The notes under the pieces: model-generated | Told to the model about the DNA's origin: nothing | The model's input: only the letters and a program-made list of their open reading frames with translations | Database searches by the model: none | NCBI RefSeq assembly: GCF_001729745.1 | Contig: NZ_CP017186.1 | Location: 1,302,001 to 1,366,000 of the forward strand | Origin: Enterobacter hormaechei subsp. hoffmannii | Lineage (GTDB): Bacteria; Pseudomonadota; Gammaproteobacteria; Enterobacterales; Enterobacteriaceae | Direction: 5' to 3' | Length of the DNA stretch: 64,000 bases | Shown here: positions 30,126 to 40,173 of the stretch, in pieces | How the letters are laid out: each line of letters opens with the position of its first letter | How positions within the stretch are numbered: the stretch's first letter is position 1 | Program-made: the position numbers and the translations under genes

Positions 30126-31265
30126 ATGATCGATTATGAAGTATTGCGTTTTATCTGGTGGCTGTTGATCGGCGTTCTGCTGATTGGTTTTGCGGTCACC
30201 GATGGTTTCGATATGGGCGTGGGCATGCTCACCCGTTTCCTCGGTCGTAATGACACCGAGCGTCGAATCATGATCAACTCCATCGCCCCGCACTGGGACG
30301 GTAACCAGGTGTGGCTGATCACCGCAGGCGGCGCGCTGTTCGCTGCCTGGCCGATGGTTTACGCGGCTGCGTTCTCCGGCTTCTATGTGGCGATGATTCT
30401 GGTGCTGGCCTCTTTATTCTTCCGTCCGGTAGGTTTTGACTACCGCTCCAAGATTGAAGACACCCGCTGGCGTAACATGTGGGACTGGGGCATCTTCATT
30501 GGTAGCTTCGTTCCACCGCTGGTCATTGGTGTGGCGTTCGGTAACCTGTTACAGGGCGTACCGTTCCACGTCGACGAATATATGCGTCTGTTCTACACCG
30601 GTAACTTCTTCCAGCTGCTGAATCCGTTTGGTCTGCTGGCTGGCGTGGTGAGCGTGGCGATGATCATCACCCAGGGCGCAACCTATCTCCAGATGCGTAC
30701 CGTGGGTGAACTGCACCTGCGTTCCCGTGCGACCGCTCAGGTGGCGGCGCTGGTGACGCTGGTCTGCTTCGCGCTGGCAGGCGTGTGGGTCGTGTACGGT
30801 ATTGATGGCTATGTGGTGACCTCCGCCATTAACCATACCGCACCGTCTAACCCGTTGACCAAAGAGGTGGCGCGTCAGGCTGGCGCATGGCTGGTGAACT
30901 TCAACAATATGCCTGCGCTGTGGGCTATCCCTGCTCTGGGTGTGCTGCTGCCACTGCTGACAGTGTTAATGTCTCGTCTGGAGAAAGGCGCTATGGCGTT
31001 CGTGTTCTCTTCCCTGACGCTGGCGTGCATTATCCTGACGGCAGGTATTGCTATGTTCCCATTCGTGATGCCATCCAGCACCATGATGAATGCTAGCCTG
31101 ACCATGTGGGATGCAACGTCCAGCCAGTTGACGTTGAACCTGATGACGTACGTTGCTTGCGTGTTCGTGCCGATTATCCTGCTCTACACCGCCTGGTGTT
31201 ACTGGAAAATGTTCGGTCGCATCACTAAAGAACATATCGAAAGCAACACCCACTCTATGTATTAA
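30126..31265 (+). CDS. cydB: Cytochrome bd-I ubiquinol oxidase subunit II
   Basis: CydB is the second large membrane subunit of the bd-I oxidase. The 379-residue protein equals the E. coli length, begins MIDYEVLRFIWWLLIGVLLIG, and shows the family segments TDGFDMGVGML, APHWDGNQVWLITAGGALFAAWP and MFPFVMPSS. About nine membrane spans are visible. It lies between cydA and cydX with short gaps. Confidence 0.98.
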   Translation: MIDYEVLRFIWWLLIGVLLIGFAVTDGFDMGVGMLTRFLGRNDTERRIMINSIAPHWDGNQVWLITAGGALFAAWPMVYAAAFSGFYVAMILVLASLFFRPVGFDYRSKIEDTRWRNMWDWGIFIGSFVPPLVIGVAFGNLLQGVPFHVDEYMRLFYTGNFFQLLNPFGLLAGVVSVAMIITQGATYLQMRTVGELHLRSRATAQVAALVTLVCFALAGVWVVYGIDGYVVTSAINHTAPSNPLTKEVARQAGAWLVNFNNMPALWAIPALGVLLPLLTVLMSRLEKGAMAFVFSSLTLACIILTAGIAMFPFVMPSSTMMNASLTMWDATSSQLTLNLMTYVACVFVPIILLYTAWCYWKMFGRITKEHIESNTHSMY

Positions 31266-31279
31266 GTAAGGAGCTGAAT

Positions 31280-31393
31280 ATGTGGTATTTCGCATGGATT
31301 TTAGGGACGCTTCTTGCCTGTGCATTTGGTGTCATCACTGCCCTGGCGCTTGAGCATGTAGAAGCGTCTAAAGCAGGTGAAGATAAGCACTAA
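31280..31393 (+). CDS. cydX: CydX, small subunit of cytochrome bd-I oxidase
   Basis: A 37-residue ORF beginning MWYFAWILGTLLACAFGVIT and ending ASKAGEDKH is nearly identical to E. coli CydX. This single-span peptide sits beside CydA and is needed for full oxidase activity and haem stability. ATG 31280 is preceded by AAGGAGCTGAAT. Its TAA overlaps the ybgE ATG by one base. Confidence 0.96.
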   Translation: MWYFAWILGTLLACAFGVITALALEHVEASKAGEDKH

Positions 31394-31683
31394 TGAATAT
31401 TATCGCAACGTTATATGCGGTAATGGACAAGCGCCCCCTGCGGGCGCTTTCCCTCATTATGGCATTACTGCTGGCGGGCTGTATCTTCTGGGACCCGTCG
31501 CGCTTCGCGGCTAAAACCAGCGAGCTTGAGATCTGGCACGGCTTCCTGATTATGTGGGCGGTGTGTGCAGGTGTGATTCACGGTGTCGGCTTTCATCCGA
31601 AAGCGCTTCACTGGCAGGGTATCTTCTGCCCGCTGATTGCCGATCTGGTTCTTCTCGCCGGTTTGATTTTCTTCTTCTTCTGA
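31393..31683 (+). CDS. ybgE: YbgE, Cyd operon protein (small inner-membrane protein)
   Basis: The 96-residue protein has three hydrophobic spans (about residues 15-32, 48-65 and 75-95) and matches YbgE of the cyd operon in length and sequence. Its role is not firmly known. It starts inside the cydX stop codon and is followed by a hairpin and then the ybgC/tol promoter. Confidence 0.93.
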   Translation: MNIIATLYAVMDKRPLRALSLIMALLLAGCIFWDPSRFAAKTSELEIWHGFLIMWAVCAGVIHGVGFHPKALHWQGIFCPLIADLVLLAGLIFFFF

Positions 31684-31704
31684 ATAAGAAATGTCCGTTA
31701 ATGA

Positions 31705-31733
31705 TATGGGCTTACCCGAGCCCATAAAAATTT
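31705..31733 (+). terminator. Weak terminator-like hairpin after ybgE
   Basis: Perfect 8-bp stem TATGGGCT / AGCCCATA with loop TACCCG, followed by AAAAATTT. The tail has few U residues, so partial read-through from cyd into ybgC-tol is likely. Confidence 0.5.
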
Positions 31734-31755
31734 ACTCTCCGTTTACTTTCCCCCA

Positions 31756-31784
31756 TTCCAAACCATCATTCCCGCGCGTATAGT
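31756..31784 (+). promoter_or_regulatory. Candidate promoter of ybgC-tol
   Basis: TTCCAA (31756-31761) and TATAGT (31779-31784) with a 17-base spacer, about 50 bases before the ybgC start. Confidence 0.55.
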
Positions 31785-31831
31785 AGCGAAGTTTGAAAGC
31801 TCCAACTTTTCTTGTATTACCGGGATGTAAA

Positions 31832-32925
<1,094 letters not shown>

Positions 32926-32928
32926 ACC

Positions 32929-33357
32929 ATGGCCAGATCGCGTGGACGAGGTCGTCGCGAGCTCAAGTCCGAAATCAATATCGTTCCGTTACTGGACGTG
33001 CTGCTGGTGCTGCTGCTGATCTTTATGGCGACAGCCCCCATCATCACCCAGAGCGTAGAAGTTGATCTGCCGGATGCGACAGAATCACAGGCGGTAAGCA
33101 CCAATGACGATCCTCCGGTCATCATTGAGGTTTCCGGCGTAGGGCAGTACAGCGTGGTGGTCGAGAAGGATCGTATGGATCAGCTCCCCCCAGAGCAGGT
33201 TATTGCTGAAGCGCAACGACGCCTGGAGTCAAATCCGAAGACGGTCTTCTTAATCGGTGGTGCGAAAGACGTACCATATGATGAAATTATCAAAGCGCTG
33301 AACTTGCTACATAGCGCGGGCGTTAAGTCAGTTGGCTTAATGACTCAGCCTATTTGA
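32929..33357 (+). CDS. tolR: TolR, stator subunit of the Tol-Pal system
   Basis: TolR works with TolQ in proton conduction. The 142-residue protein begins MARSRGRGRRELKSEINIVP and has one span (about 17-37) containing the essential Asp in PLLDVLLVLLLIFMATAP, followed by a periplasmic ExbD-like domain. It is 3 bases after tolQ and 28 before tolA. Confidence 0.98.
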   Translation: MARSRGRGRRELKSEINIVPLLDVLLVLLLIFMATAPIITQSVEVDLPDATESQAVSTNDDPPVIIEVSGVGQYSVVVEKDRMDQLPPEQVIAEAQRRLESNPKTVFLIGGAKDVPYDEIIKALNLLHSAGVKSVGLMTQPI

Positions 33358-33385
33358 TCATCTGCGTAGTTTTTGGGAACCGATA

Positions 33386-34639
33386 GTGTCAAAGGCAACC
33401 GAACAGAACGACAAGCTTAAGCGAGCGATAATCGTCTCCGCAGTGCTGCACGTGATTCTTTTTGCAGCGCTGATCTGGAGTTCGTTCGATGAGCACATTG
33501 ATGCATCGGGCGGTGGTGGAGGCTCATCCATCGACGCCGTCATGGTAGATCCCGGTGCGGTAGTGCAGAACTATAATCGTCAGCAACAGCAGCAGGCGAG
33601 CGCAAAACGCGCTGAAGAGCAGCGTGAAAAACAGGCGCAACAGCAGGCGGAAGAGCTGCGTGAAAAGCAGGCCGCCGAGCAGGAACGTTTGAAGCAGCTT
33701 GAGAAAGAGCGTTTGCAGGCGCAGGAAGCCGCGAAAGAGCAGGCGGAGCAGCAGAAACAGGCTGAAGCCGCAGCGAAGAAAGCGCAGGAACAGCAGAAGC
33801 AGGCGGAGGAGGCGGCAGCCAAAGCCGCAGCAGACGCTAAGGCGCAGGCAGATGCTCAGGCGAAAGTAGCCGCAGAAGCAGCGAAAAAAGCCGCTGCTGA
33901 CGCGCAGAAGAAGGCCGAAGCAGAAGCCGCGAAGAAAGCCGCTGCTGATGCGAAGAAGAAAGCGGAAGCCGAAGCCGCGAAAAAAGCCGCTGCTGACGCA
34001 CAGAAGAAAGCCGAAGCAGAAGCCGCGAAGAAAGCCGCCCAGGAAGCAGAGAAAAAAGCGGCCGCCGAAGCGGCGAAGAAAGCGGCTGCCGCTGAGAAAG
34101 CTGCGGCAGAAAAAGCCGCCGCTGCGGAAAAAGCCGCTGCTGATAAAAAAGCTGCAGCTGAGAAAGCCGCTGCCGATAAGAAAGCAGCAGCCGAAAAAGC
34201 CGCTGCTAAAAAGGCCGCTGCCGCTGAGAAAGCTGCCGCAGCCGCAGGAGTTGACGATCTGCTGGGCGACCTGAGTTCCGGTAAGAATGCACCGAAAACG
34301 GGCGGTGGGGCGAAAGGAAATGGACAGCCGTCAAAAGACAGCGGTACCTCCGGAGCCAACGGTGGGGCAACAGGTGCAGATATCAGTGCTTATGCCAAAC
34401 AGATCCAGGTTGCGATTCAGAGCCGACTCTTTGATGCAGGCCTGTATCAGGGCAAGCAATGCGTACTGCACATCAATCTTGCGCCAGACGGCAGGTTGAA
34501 AAGCGTGACGTCTGAAGGGGGCGATCCTGCGCTCTGTCAGGCTGCGCTGGCCGCAGCCAGATCGGCGAACATTCCTAAACCGCCTAGCGAGGCTGTTTAT
34601 GAAAGGATAAAAGATGCCAAACTGGACTTTAAGCTGTAA
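33386..34639 (+). CDS. tolA: TolA, periplasm-spanning protein of the Tol-Pal system
   Basis: TolA links the inner-membrane TolQR motor to Pal and TolB at the outer membrane and serves as a colicin and phage receptor component. The 417-residue protein has an N-terminal span (about 13-34), a long Ala/Lys/Glu/Gln-rich helical domain (about 65-310) and a C-terminal globular domain (about 330-417, including GKQCVLHINLAPDG and GGDPALCQAALAAA). The start is GTG at 33386. The helix contains four 16-residue near-identical repeats, listed separately. The C-terminal domain differs more from E. coli than the rest of the operon does. Confidence 0.97.
   Translation: MSKATEQNDKLKRAIIVSAVLHVILFAALIWSSFDEHIDASGGGGGSSIDAVMVDPGAVVQNYNRQQQQQASAKRAEEQREKQAQQQAEELREKQAAEQERLKQLEKERLQAQEAAKEQAEQQKQAEAAAKKAQEQQKQAEEAAAKAAADAKAQADAQAKVAAEAAKKAAADAQKKAEAEAAKKAAADAKKKAEAEAAKKAAADAQKKAEAEAAKKAAQEAEKKAAAEAAKKAAAAEKAAAEKAAAAEKAAADKKAAAEKAAADKKAAAEKAAAKKAAAAEKAAAAAGVDDLLGDLSSGKNAPKTGGGAKGNGQPSKDSGTSGANGGATGADISAYAKQIQVAIQSRLFDAGLYQGKQCVLHINLAPDGRLKSVTSEGGDPALCQAALAAARSANIPKPPSEAVYERIKDAKLDFKL
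33872..34063 (+). repeat. 48-bp tandem repeat inside tolA
   Basis: Four consecutive 48-base units encode EAAKKAAADAQKKAEA or a close variant; the fourth is diverged (EAAKKAAQEAEKKAAA). Downstream, shorter AAAEKAAADKK-type repeats continue to about 34240. Such repeats probably expand and contract by slippage, changing the length of the TolA helix. Confidence 0.85.
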
Positions 34640-34768
34640 TCAACTCTTCTAACGGAAGTATGAAAAACAGTCTATGGTCGTAAACAGGATAAGTAGTTTT
34701 GTCTATTTGGGTTTGTTAACATTCTGCTAAATTATCGTGGGTAAGGTTACCCAGATAAGGGAGATATG

Positions 34769-36061
34769 ATGAAGCAGGCATTACGTGTAGCAGTTAGTTT
34801 TTTAATGCTGTGGGCAGCTGTACTGCACGCAGAAGTACGTATCGAGATCACCCAGGGGGTGGACTCGGCGCGTCCGATTGGTGTCGTTCCGTTCCAGTGG
34901 GCAGGCCCGGGCGCTGCGCCTGAAGATATTGGCGGCATTGTTGCAGCTGACCTGCGTAACAGCGGTAAATTTAACCCATTAGATCGTTCCCGCCTGCCTC
35001 AGCAGCCGGGTACTGCGCAGGACGTTCAGCCTGCTGCATGGTCTGCGCTGGGTATTGATGCGGTAGTTGTCGGTCAGGTTACGCCTGCACCAGACGGCGG
35101 CTATAACGTTGCGTATCAGCTGGTTGATACCGGCGGTGCGCCGGGTACCGTTCTGGCTCAGAACACGTATAAAGTGAACAAGCAGTGGCTGCGCTACGCT
35201 GGCCATACGGCGAGTGACGAAGTGTTCGAGAAGCTGACCGGTATTAAAGGTGCGTTCCGTACCCGTATCGCGTACGTGGTACAGACCAACGGCGGCCAGT
35301 TCCCTTATGAGCTGCGCGTCTCTGACTACGATGGTTACAACCAGTTCACCGTACACCGTTCACCGCAGCCGCTGATGTCTCCGGCATGGTCTCCGGACGG
35401 CTCAAAGCTGGCGTATGTGACCTTCGAAAGCGGCCGCTCCGCGCTGGTCATCCAGACGCTCTCTAACGGTGCTGTTCGTCAGGTTGCGTCATTCCCACGT
35501 CACAACGGTGCACCTGCGTTCTCTCCGGACGGTACCAAACTGGCGTTTGCCCTGTCTAAAACCGGTAGCCTGAATCTGTACGTAATGGATATTGGTTCTG
35601 GTCAGATCCGTCAGGTCACGGATGGTCGTAGCAATAACACTGAGCCAACCTGGTTCCCGGACAGCCAGAATCTGGCCTTTACGTCCGACCAGGCAGGTCG
35701 TCCACAAGTTTATAAAGTGAATATCAACGGCGGAGCAGCGCAGCGTATTACCTGGGAAGGTTCTCAGAACCAGGATGCTGACGTCAGTGCCGATGGTAAA
35801 ACAATGGTAATGGTTAGCACTGCGGGTGGTCAGCAGCACATTGCCAAACAAGATCTGGTAACGGGAGGCGTACAAATACTGTCGTCAACGTTCCTGGATG
35901 AAACGCCAAGTCTGGCACCTAACGGCACCATGGTAATCTACAGCTCTTCTCAGGGGATGGGATCCGTGCTGAATCTGGTTTCTACAGATGGGCGTTTCAA
36001 AGCGCGTCTTCCGGCAACTGATGGACAGGTAAAATCACCTGCCTGGTCGCCGTATCTGTAA
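34769..36061 (+). CDS. tolB: TolB, periplasmic beta-propeller protein of the Tol-Pal system
   Basis: TolB binds Pal and TolA in the periplasm. The 430-residue precursor has a signal peptide ([21 protein letters not shown], cleaved before Glu22), an N-terminal alpha/beta domain (about 22-160), and a six-bladed WD40-like beta-propeller with repeated [14 protein letters not shown] and [14 protein letters not shown] motifs. The start at 34769 matches E. coli; ATG 34766 immediately before it is an alternative. A 126-base gap after tolA could hold its own promoter. Confidence 0.98.
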   Translation: MKQALRVAVSFLMLWAAVLHAEVRIEITQGVDSARPIGVVPFQWAGPGAAPEDIGGIVAADLRNSGKFNPLDRSRLPQQPGTAQDVQPAAWSALGIDAVVVGQVTPAPDGGYNVAYQLVDTGGAPGTVLAQNTYKVNKQWLRYAGHTASDEVFEKLTGIKGAFRTRIAYVVQTNGGQFPYELRVSDYDGYNQFTVHRSPQPLMSPAWSPDGSKLAYVTFESGRSALVIQTLSNGAVRQVASFPRHNGAPAFSPDGTKLAFALSKTGSLNLYVMDIGSGQIRQVTDGRSNNTEPTWFPDSQNLAFTSDQAGRPQVYKVNINGGAAQRITWEGSQNQDADVSADGKTMVMVSTAGGQQHIAKQDLVTGGVQILSSTFLDETPSLAPNGTMVIYSSSQGMGSVLNLVSTDGRFKARLPATDGQVKSPAWSPYL

Positions 36062-36071
36062 TAATAATTAA

Positions 36072-36617
<546 letters not shown>

Positions 36618-36626
36618 GAGAATTGC

Positions 36627-37415
36627 ATGAGCAGTAACTTCAGACATCATCTGATGAGTCTGTCGTTACTGGTTGGAATAGCGGCCCCCTGGGCCGCTTT
36701 TGCTCAGGCACCAATCAGTAGTGTCGGCTCAGGCTCGGTAGAAGACCGGGTTACTCAACTCGAGCGTATTTCTAACGCTCACAGCCAACTTTTAACTCAA
36801 CTCCAGCAGCAGCTTTCCGATAACCAGAATGATATTGATTCCCTTCGTGGTCAGATTCAGGAGAGCCAGTATCAGCTTAATCAGGTTGTGGAGCGCCAGA
36901 AGCAAATTTTGTTGCAGATGGATAGCCTGAACAGTGGCGGAGCAGCAGCACAGCCAGCAGCAGGCGATCAAAGCGGTGCGGCGACGCCTGCACCTGCGGC
37001 AGATGCCTCCCCGTCGTCAGGTGCGCCTGTACAGAGCGGTGACGCGAATACGGACTATAACGCGGCCATTGCCCTGGTACAGGACAAATCGCGCCAGGAC
37101 GATGCTATCGTTGCGTTTCAGAACTTCGTTAAGAAGTACCCTGATTCTACTTACCAGCCAAATGCGAACTACTGGCTGGGTCAGTTGAATTACAACAAGG
37201 GTAAAAAGGATGATGCGGCGTTTTATTTTGCCTCTGTGGTGAAAAATTACCCGAAATCACCGAAAGCGCCGGATGCGATGTATAAAGTCGGCGTGATCAT
37301 GCAGGACAAAGGCGACACTGCAAAAGCCAAAGCGGTTTATCAGCAGGTGGTTGCGAAATTCCCGGGTACAGACGGCGCCAAACAAGCGCAAAAACGTTTG
37401 AGTTCGATGGGTTGA
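36627..37415 (+). CDS. cpoB: CpoB (YbgF), cell division coordinator
   Basis: CpoB is a periplasmic protein that coordinates PBP1B activity with Tol-driven outer-membrane constriction. The 262 residues comprise a signal peptide (cleavage near AAFA|QAP, residue 26), an N-terminal coiled coil (about 35-105, including VEDRVTQLERISNAHSQLL), a Pro/Ala-rich linker, and a C-terminal TPR domain (about 140-262) with repeats such as YWLGQLNYNKGKKDDAAFYF. It is the last gene of the tol-pal operon. Confidence 0.96.
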   Translation: MSSNFRHHLMSLSLLVGIAAPWAAFAQAPISSVGSGSVEDRVTQLERISNAHSQLLTQLQQQLSDNQNDIDSLRGQIQESQYQLNQVVERQKQILLQMDSLNSGGAAAQPAAGDQSGAATPAPAADASPSSGAPVQSGDANTDYNAAIALVQDKSRQDDAIVAFQNFVKKYPDSTYQPNANYWLGQLNYNKGKKDDAAFYFASVVKNYPKSPKAPDAMYKVGVIMQDKGDTAKAKAVYQQVVAKFPGTDGAKQAQKRLSSMG

Positions 37416-37420
37416 TTATC

Positions 37421-37454
37421 GCATGACCAGAAATCGCGTTATTTCTGGTCGTGC
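37421..37454. terminator. Hairpin after cpoB
   Basis: GACCAGAAAT / ATTTCTGGTC is a perfect 10-bp stem with loop CGCGTT, extended by four outer pairs (one a G-T wobble). There is no T-run, so it may act as an mRNA stabiliser or processing site rather than as a classical terminator. Confidence 0.5.
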
Positions 37455-37498
37455 AGCATGATTCCTAAGCAGTTAAGTGATCTTTATCGAAATTTTTG

Positions 37499-37526
37499 TT
37501 GCGCAGAATTCTTAAATCAGTAATAT
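37499..37526 (+). promoter_or_regulatory. Candidate promoter of the tRNA cluster
   Basis: TTGCGC (37499-37504) and TAATAT (37521-37526) with a 16-base spacer, followed by a GC-rich discriminator (GCCGCCG), typical of stringently controlled stable-RNA promoters. Confidence 0.6.
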
Positions 37527-37576
37527 ATGCCGCCGTTGCCACGGGATATCAAACAACGTGAAAGCAGCGCAAAAGT

Positions 37577-37652
37577 GGGTCGTTAGCTCAGTTGGTAGAG
37601 CAGTTGACTTTTAATCAATTGGTCGCAGGTTCGAATCCTGCACGACCCACCA
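37577..37652 (+). tRNA. lysT: tRNA-Lys (UUU)
   Basis: A 76-nt cloverleaf with acceptor stem GGGTCGT / ACGACCC, D-arm GCTCAGTTGGTAGAGC, anticodon loop CTTTTAA (anticodon UUU), T-arm GCAGGTTCGAATCCTGC and encoded CCA. First of four identical copies in this cluster; the gene symbol is by position and is provisional. Confidence 0.97.
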
Positions 37653-37679
37653 CTTAAAGCAGTTCCGGCAGTACAGAGT

Positions 37680-37755
37680 GGGTGATTAGCTCAGTTGGTA
37701 GAGCATCTCCTTTACACGGAGGGGGTCGGCGGTTCGAGCCCGTCATCACCCACCA
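37680..37755 (+). tRNA. valT: tRNA-Val (UAC)
   Basis: A 76-nt cloverleaf with acceptor stem GGGTGAT / ATCACCC, anticodon loop TTTACAC (anticodon UAC), T-arm with GGTTCGAGCC and encoded CCA. It sits between tRNA-Lys genes, as in the E. coli lysT-valT-lysW cluster. Confidence 0.97.
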
Positions 37756-37758
37756 CTC

Positions 37759-37834
37759 GGGTCGTTAGCTCAGTTGGTAGAGCAGTTGACTTTTAATCAA
37801 TTGGTCGCAGGTTCGAATCCTGCACGACCCACCA
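37759..37834 (+). tRNA. lysW: tRNA-Lys (UUU)
   Basis: Second copy, identical over 76 nt to the one at 37577, only three bases after tRNA-Val. The gene symbol is provisional. Confidence 0.97.
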
Positions 37835-37875
37835 ATTTTATTGGTTCCGAGTGATAATTCAGGCAACACCCGAAT

Positions 37876-37951
37876 GGGTCGTTAGCTCAGTTGGTAGAGC
37901 AGTTGACTTTTAATCAATTGGTCGCAGGTTCGAATCCTGCACGACCCACCA
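37876..37951 (+). tRNA. tRNA-Lys (UUU)
   Basis: Third copy, identical over 76 nt to the first. The E. coli cluster has a second tRNA-Val (valZ) before this position; it is absent here, and the 41-base spacer shows no remnant. Confidence 0.97.
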
Positions 37952-37982
37952 GCCTGAATAGATTTGAAGTACATCCCGTAAG

Positions 37983-38058
37983 GGGTCGTTAGCTCAGTTG
38001 GTAGAGCAGTTGACTTTTAATCAATTGGTCGCAGGTTCGAATCCTGCACGACCCACCA
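37983..38058 (+). tRNA. tRNA-Lys (UUU)
   Basis: Fourth identical copy; last intact tRNA of the cluster. Confidence 0.97.
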
Positions 38059-38140
38059 ATTTTAATGACTTACTCAGATACTACACGTGAAGGATAACGT
38101 TGCTTTAGCAACGGCCCGAAGGGCGAGGCGAAGCCGAGTC

Positions 38141-38158
38141 ATCCTGCACGACCCACCA
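38141..38158 (+). repeat. Stranded 18-nt copy of a tRNA-Lys 3' end
   Basis: ATCCTGCACGACCCACCA exactly repeats the last 18 bases of the tRNA-Lys genes (compare 38041-38058) but has no 5' partner. It is preceded by an unrelated 82-base stretch with short inverted repeats (GTTGCT TTA GCAAC). It looks like the remnant of a deleted tRNA unit or of a recombination event at the tRNA 3' end. Confidence 0.85.
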
Positions 38159-38164
38159 GTGTAG

Positions 38165-38189
38165 AAAGGCGCCCTAAAGGCGCCTTTTT
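38165..38189 (+). terminator. Terminator of the tRNA cluster
   Basis: Stem AAAGGCGCC / GGCGCCTTT with a short loop, followed by a T-run. Confidence 0.9.
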
Positions 38190-38212
38190 GCTATCTGTCG
38201 TTCGCCAGTGCC

Positions 38213-38247
38213 TTGTAGGTCGGGTAAGGCGAAGCCACCAGCCGACA
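38213..38247. repeat. REP-like element upstream of nadA
   Basis: A single imperfect palindrome with the core TGTAGGTCGGGTAAGGCGAA and a short complementary arm (GCCGACA). The gap 38059-38387 otherwise holds the tRNA fragment, terminator and nadA promoter, and no gene. Confidence 0.6.
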
Positions 38248-38298
38248 AATGCTACCGGCATCAATTCCCGATGACATTCCTCCTCAAATTCGCTATCT

Positions 38299-38316
38299 TG
38301 TTTAGTATATAAAACA
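38299..38316. promoter_or_regulatory. NadR operator of nadA
   Basis: TGTTTA-GTATAT-AAAACA matches the NadR box TGTTTA-N6-TAAACA with one mismatch and overlaps a TATATA -10-like element, so NAD-bound NadR should block nadA-pnuC transcription. Confidence 0.75.
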
Positions 38317-38387
38317 CCATTGCCTCATTTTTGTTATCTCATGCAAAAAAAAGCAATATTGTTAAGCCAGTAAAACGAGAAGCCATA

Positions 38388-39431
38388 ATGAGTGTGATGT
38401 TTGATCCCGAAACCGCAATCTATCCCTTCCCGCCGAAGCCAGCTCCGCTAAGCCGGGATGAGAAGCAGTTCTATCGTGAAAAAATCAAGCGCCTCCTTAA
38501 AGAGCGTGATGCGGTGATGGTGGCGCATTACTACACCGACCCGGAAATTCAGCAGCTGGCGGAAGAGACGGGCGGCTGTATCTCAGACTCCCTGGAGATG
38601 GCGCGTTTCGGTGCTAAGCATTCAGCCTCCACGCTGCTGGTCGCGGGGGTTCGTTTTATGGGTGAAACGGCAAAAATCCTCAGCCCGGAAAAAACGATTC
38701 TGATGCCTACGCTGAATGCCGAATGTTCTCTTGACCTCGGTTGCCCGATTGATGAGTTCACCGCCTTCTGTGATGCCCACCCTGACCGTACCGTGGTGGT
38801 CTATGCCAATACGTCTGCGGCGGTGAAAGCCCGGGCAGACTGGGTAGTAACGTCCAGTATTGCCGTTGAGCTGATTGAACATCTGGACAGCCTGGGGGAG
38901 AAAATCATCTGGGCGCCCGATCGTCACCTGGGAAACTACGTACAAAAACAGACCGGTGCGGATGTGCTGTGCTGGCAGGGCGCCTGTATCGTTCACGACG
39001 AGTTTAAGACCCAGGCACTGACCCGGATGAAACGCCTTTACCCGCAGGCCGCAATTCTGGTGCATCCGGAGTCGCCGCAGTCGATTGTTGAGATGGCGGA
39101 CGCCGTCGGCTCAACCAGCCAGTTGATAAACGCGGCAAAAACCCTGCCGCACAAGCAGCTCATCGTGGCGACCGATCGCGGTATCTTCTATAAAATGCAG
39201 CAGGCCGTACCAGAAAAAGAGCTGCTCGAAGCGCCAACCGCCGGAGAAGGGGCGACCTGTCGAAGCTGCGCGCACTGCCCGTGGATGGCGATGAATGGAC
39301 TTAAGGCGATAGCGGAGGGGCTGGAGATCGGGGGCGCAGCGCATGAGATCCACGTAGACGCCGCCCTGCGCGAAGGCGCGTTAATTCCGCTTAACCGTAT
39401 GCTGGATTTTGCGGCTACACTACGTACTTAA
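38388..39431 (+). CDS. nadA: Quinolinate synthase A
   Basis: NadA, a [4Fe-4S] enzyme, condenses iminoaspartate with dihydroxyacetone phosphate to quinolinate in de novo NAD synthesis. The 347-residue protein equals the E. coli length. The cluster cysteines lie in ECSLDLGCP (about 113), [12 protein letters not shown] (about 200) and [15 protein letters not shown] (about 291-305). The start chosen is ATG 38388 ([18 protein letters not shown]); an upstream in-frame ATG at 38331 would add 19 residues but lies close to the operator. pnuC follows after 22 bases in one operon. Confidence 0.97.
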   Translation: MSVMFDPETAIYPFPPKPAPLSRDEKQFYREKIKRLLKERDAVMVAHYYTDPEIQQLAEETGGCISDSLEMARFGAKHSASTLLVAGVRFMGETAKILSPEKTILMPTLNAECSLDLGCPIDEFTAFCDAHPDRTVVVYANTSAAVKARADWVVTSSIAVELIEHLDSLGEKIIWAPDRHLGNYVQKQTGADVLCWQGACIVHDEFKTQALTRMKRLYPQAAILVHPESPQSIVEMADAVGSTSQLINAAKTLPHKQLIVATDRGIFYKMQQAVPEKELLEAPTAGEGATCRSCAHCPWMAMNGLKAIAEGLEIGGAAHEIHVDAALREGALIPLNRMLDFAATLRT

Positions 39432-39453
39432 CTTATTACGCCCCGGAGAAAAA

Positions 39454-40173
39454 ATGGATTTTTTTAGCACACAGAACATCCTGGTTCATATCCCGATTGG
39501 TGCGGGCGGCTATGACCTGTCGTGGATTGAAGCGGTAGGTACGCTGGCCGGTTTACTCTGTATCTGGCTGGCCAGCCTTGAGAAGATCAGTAACTATGCG
39601 TTCGGGCTGATAAACGTCACGCTGTTTGCGATCATCTTCTTCCAGATCCAGCTCTACGCCAGCTTGCTTCTGCAGCTGTTCTTCTTCGCGGCCAATATCT
39701 ATGGCTGGTACGCCTGGTCGCGGCAAAACAGTCAGCAGGAGGCGGAGCTGCAAATCCGCTGGCTGCCGTTGCCAAAAGCCATTGCCTGGCTCGCGGCCTG
39801 CGTGGTGGCAATCGGCTTTATGACCGTCTTTATTGACCCGGTATTTGCCTTCCTGACGCGCGTGGCGGTCTCGGTCATGTCGGGTCTGGGATTAAACGTG
39901 ACGATGCCTGAGCTTCAGCCTGATGCCTTCCCGTTCTGGGATTCCTGCATGATGGTGCTTTCGATTGCCGCAATGATCCTGATGACCCGTAAATACGTTG
40001 AAAACTGGCTGCTGTGGGTGGTCATCAACGTGATTAGCGTGGTGATTTTTGCCCGTCAGGGCGTTTATGCCATGTCGCTGGAGTATATGCTGCTGACCGT
40101 CATTGCCCTGAACGGTAGCCGCATGTGGATCAACAGCGCGCGTGAGCGTGGCTCTCGCGCGCTTTCCCGCTAA
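39454..40173 (+). CDS. pnuC: PnuC, nicotinamide riboside transporter
   Basis: PnuC carries nicotinamide riboside across the inner membrane for NAD salvage. The 239-residue protein begins [24 protein letters not shown] and has about seven spans with the conserved segments [27 protein letters not shown] and [19 protein letters not shown] 39454 follows CCGGAGAAAA. It shares NadR control with nadA. Its stop overlaps the zitB stop from the other strand by three bases. Confidence 0.96.
   Translation: MDFFSTQNILVHIPIGAGGYDLSWIEAVGTLAGLLCIWLASLEKISNYAFGLINVTLFAIIFFQIQLYASLLLQLFFFAANIYGWYAWSRQNSQQEAELQIRWLPLPKAIAWLAACVVAIGFMTVFIDPVFAFLTRVAVSVMSGLGLNVTMPELQPDAFPFWDSCMMVLSIAAMILMTRKYVENWLLWVVINVISVVIFARQGVYAMSLEYMLLTVIALNGSRMWINSARERGSRALSR

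Noticed and set aside
33856-34359. Ala/Phe/Ser-rich 167-codon frame antisense to tolA
   Set aside because: It is the complement of the Lys/Ala/Glu repeat of TolA, not a membrane protein gene.
34640-34768. Independent tolB promoter
   Set aside because: AT-rich and plausible, but no -35/-10 pair with 16-18 spacing stood out, so it was not listed as a feature.
37577-38058. Regularly spaced near-identical repeats suggesting a CRISPR array
   Set aside because: The 76-nt units fold as tRNA-Lys and tRNA-Val with CCA ends; no cas genes are present.
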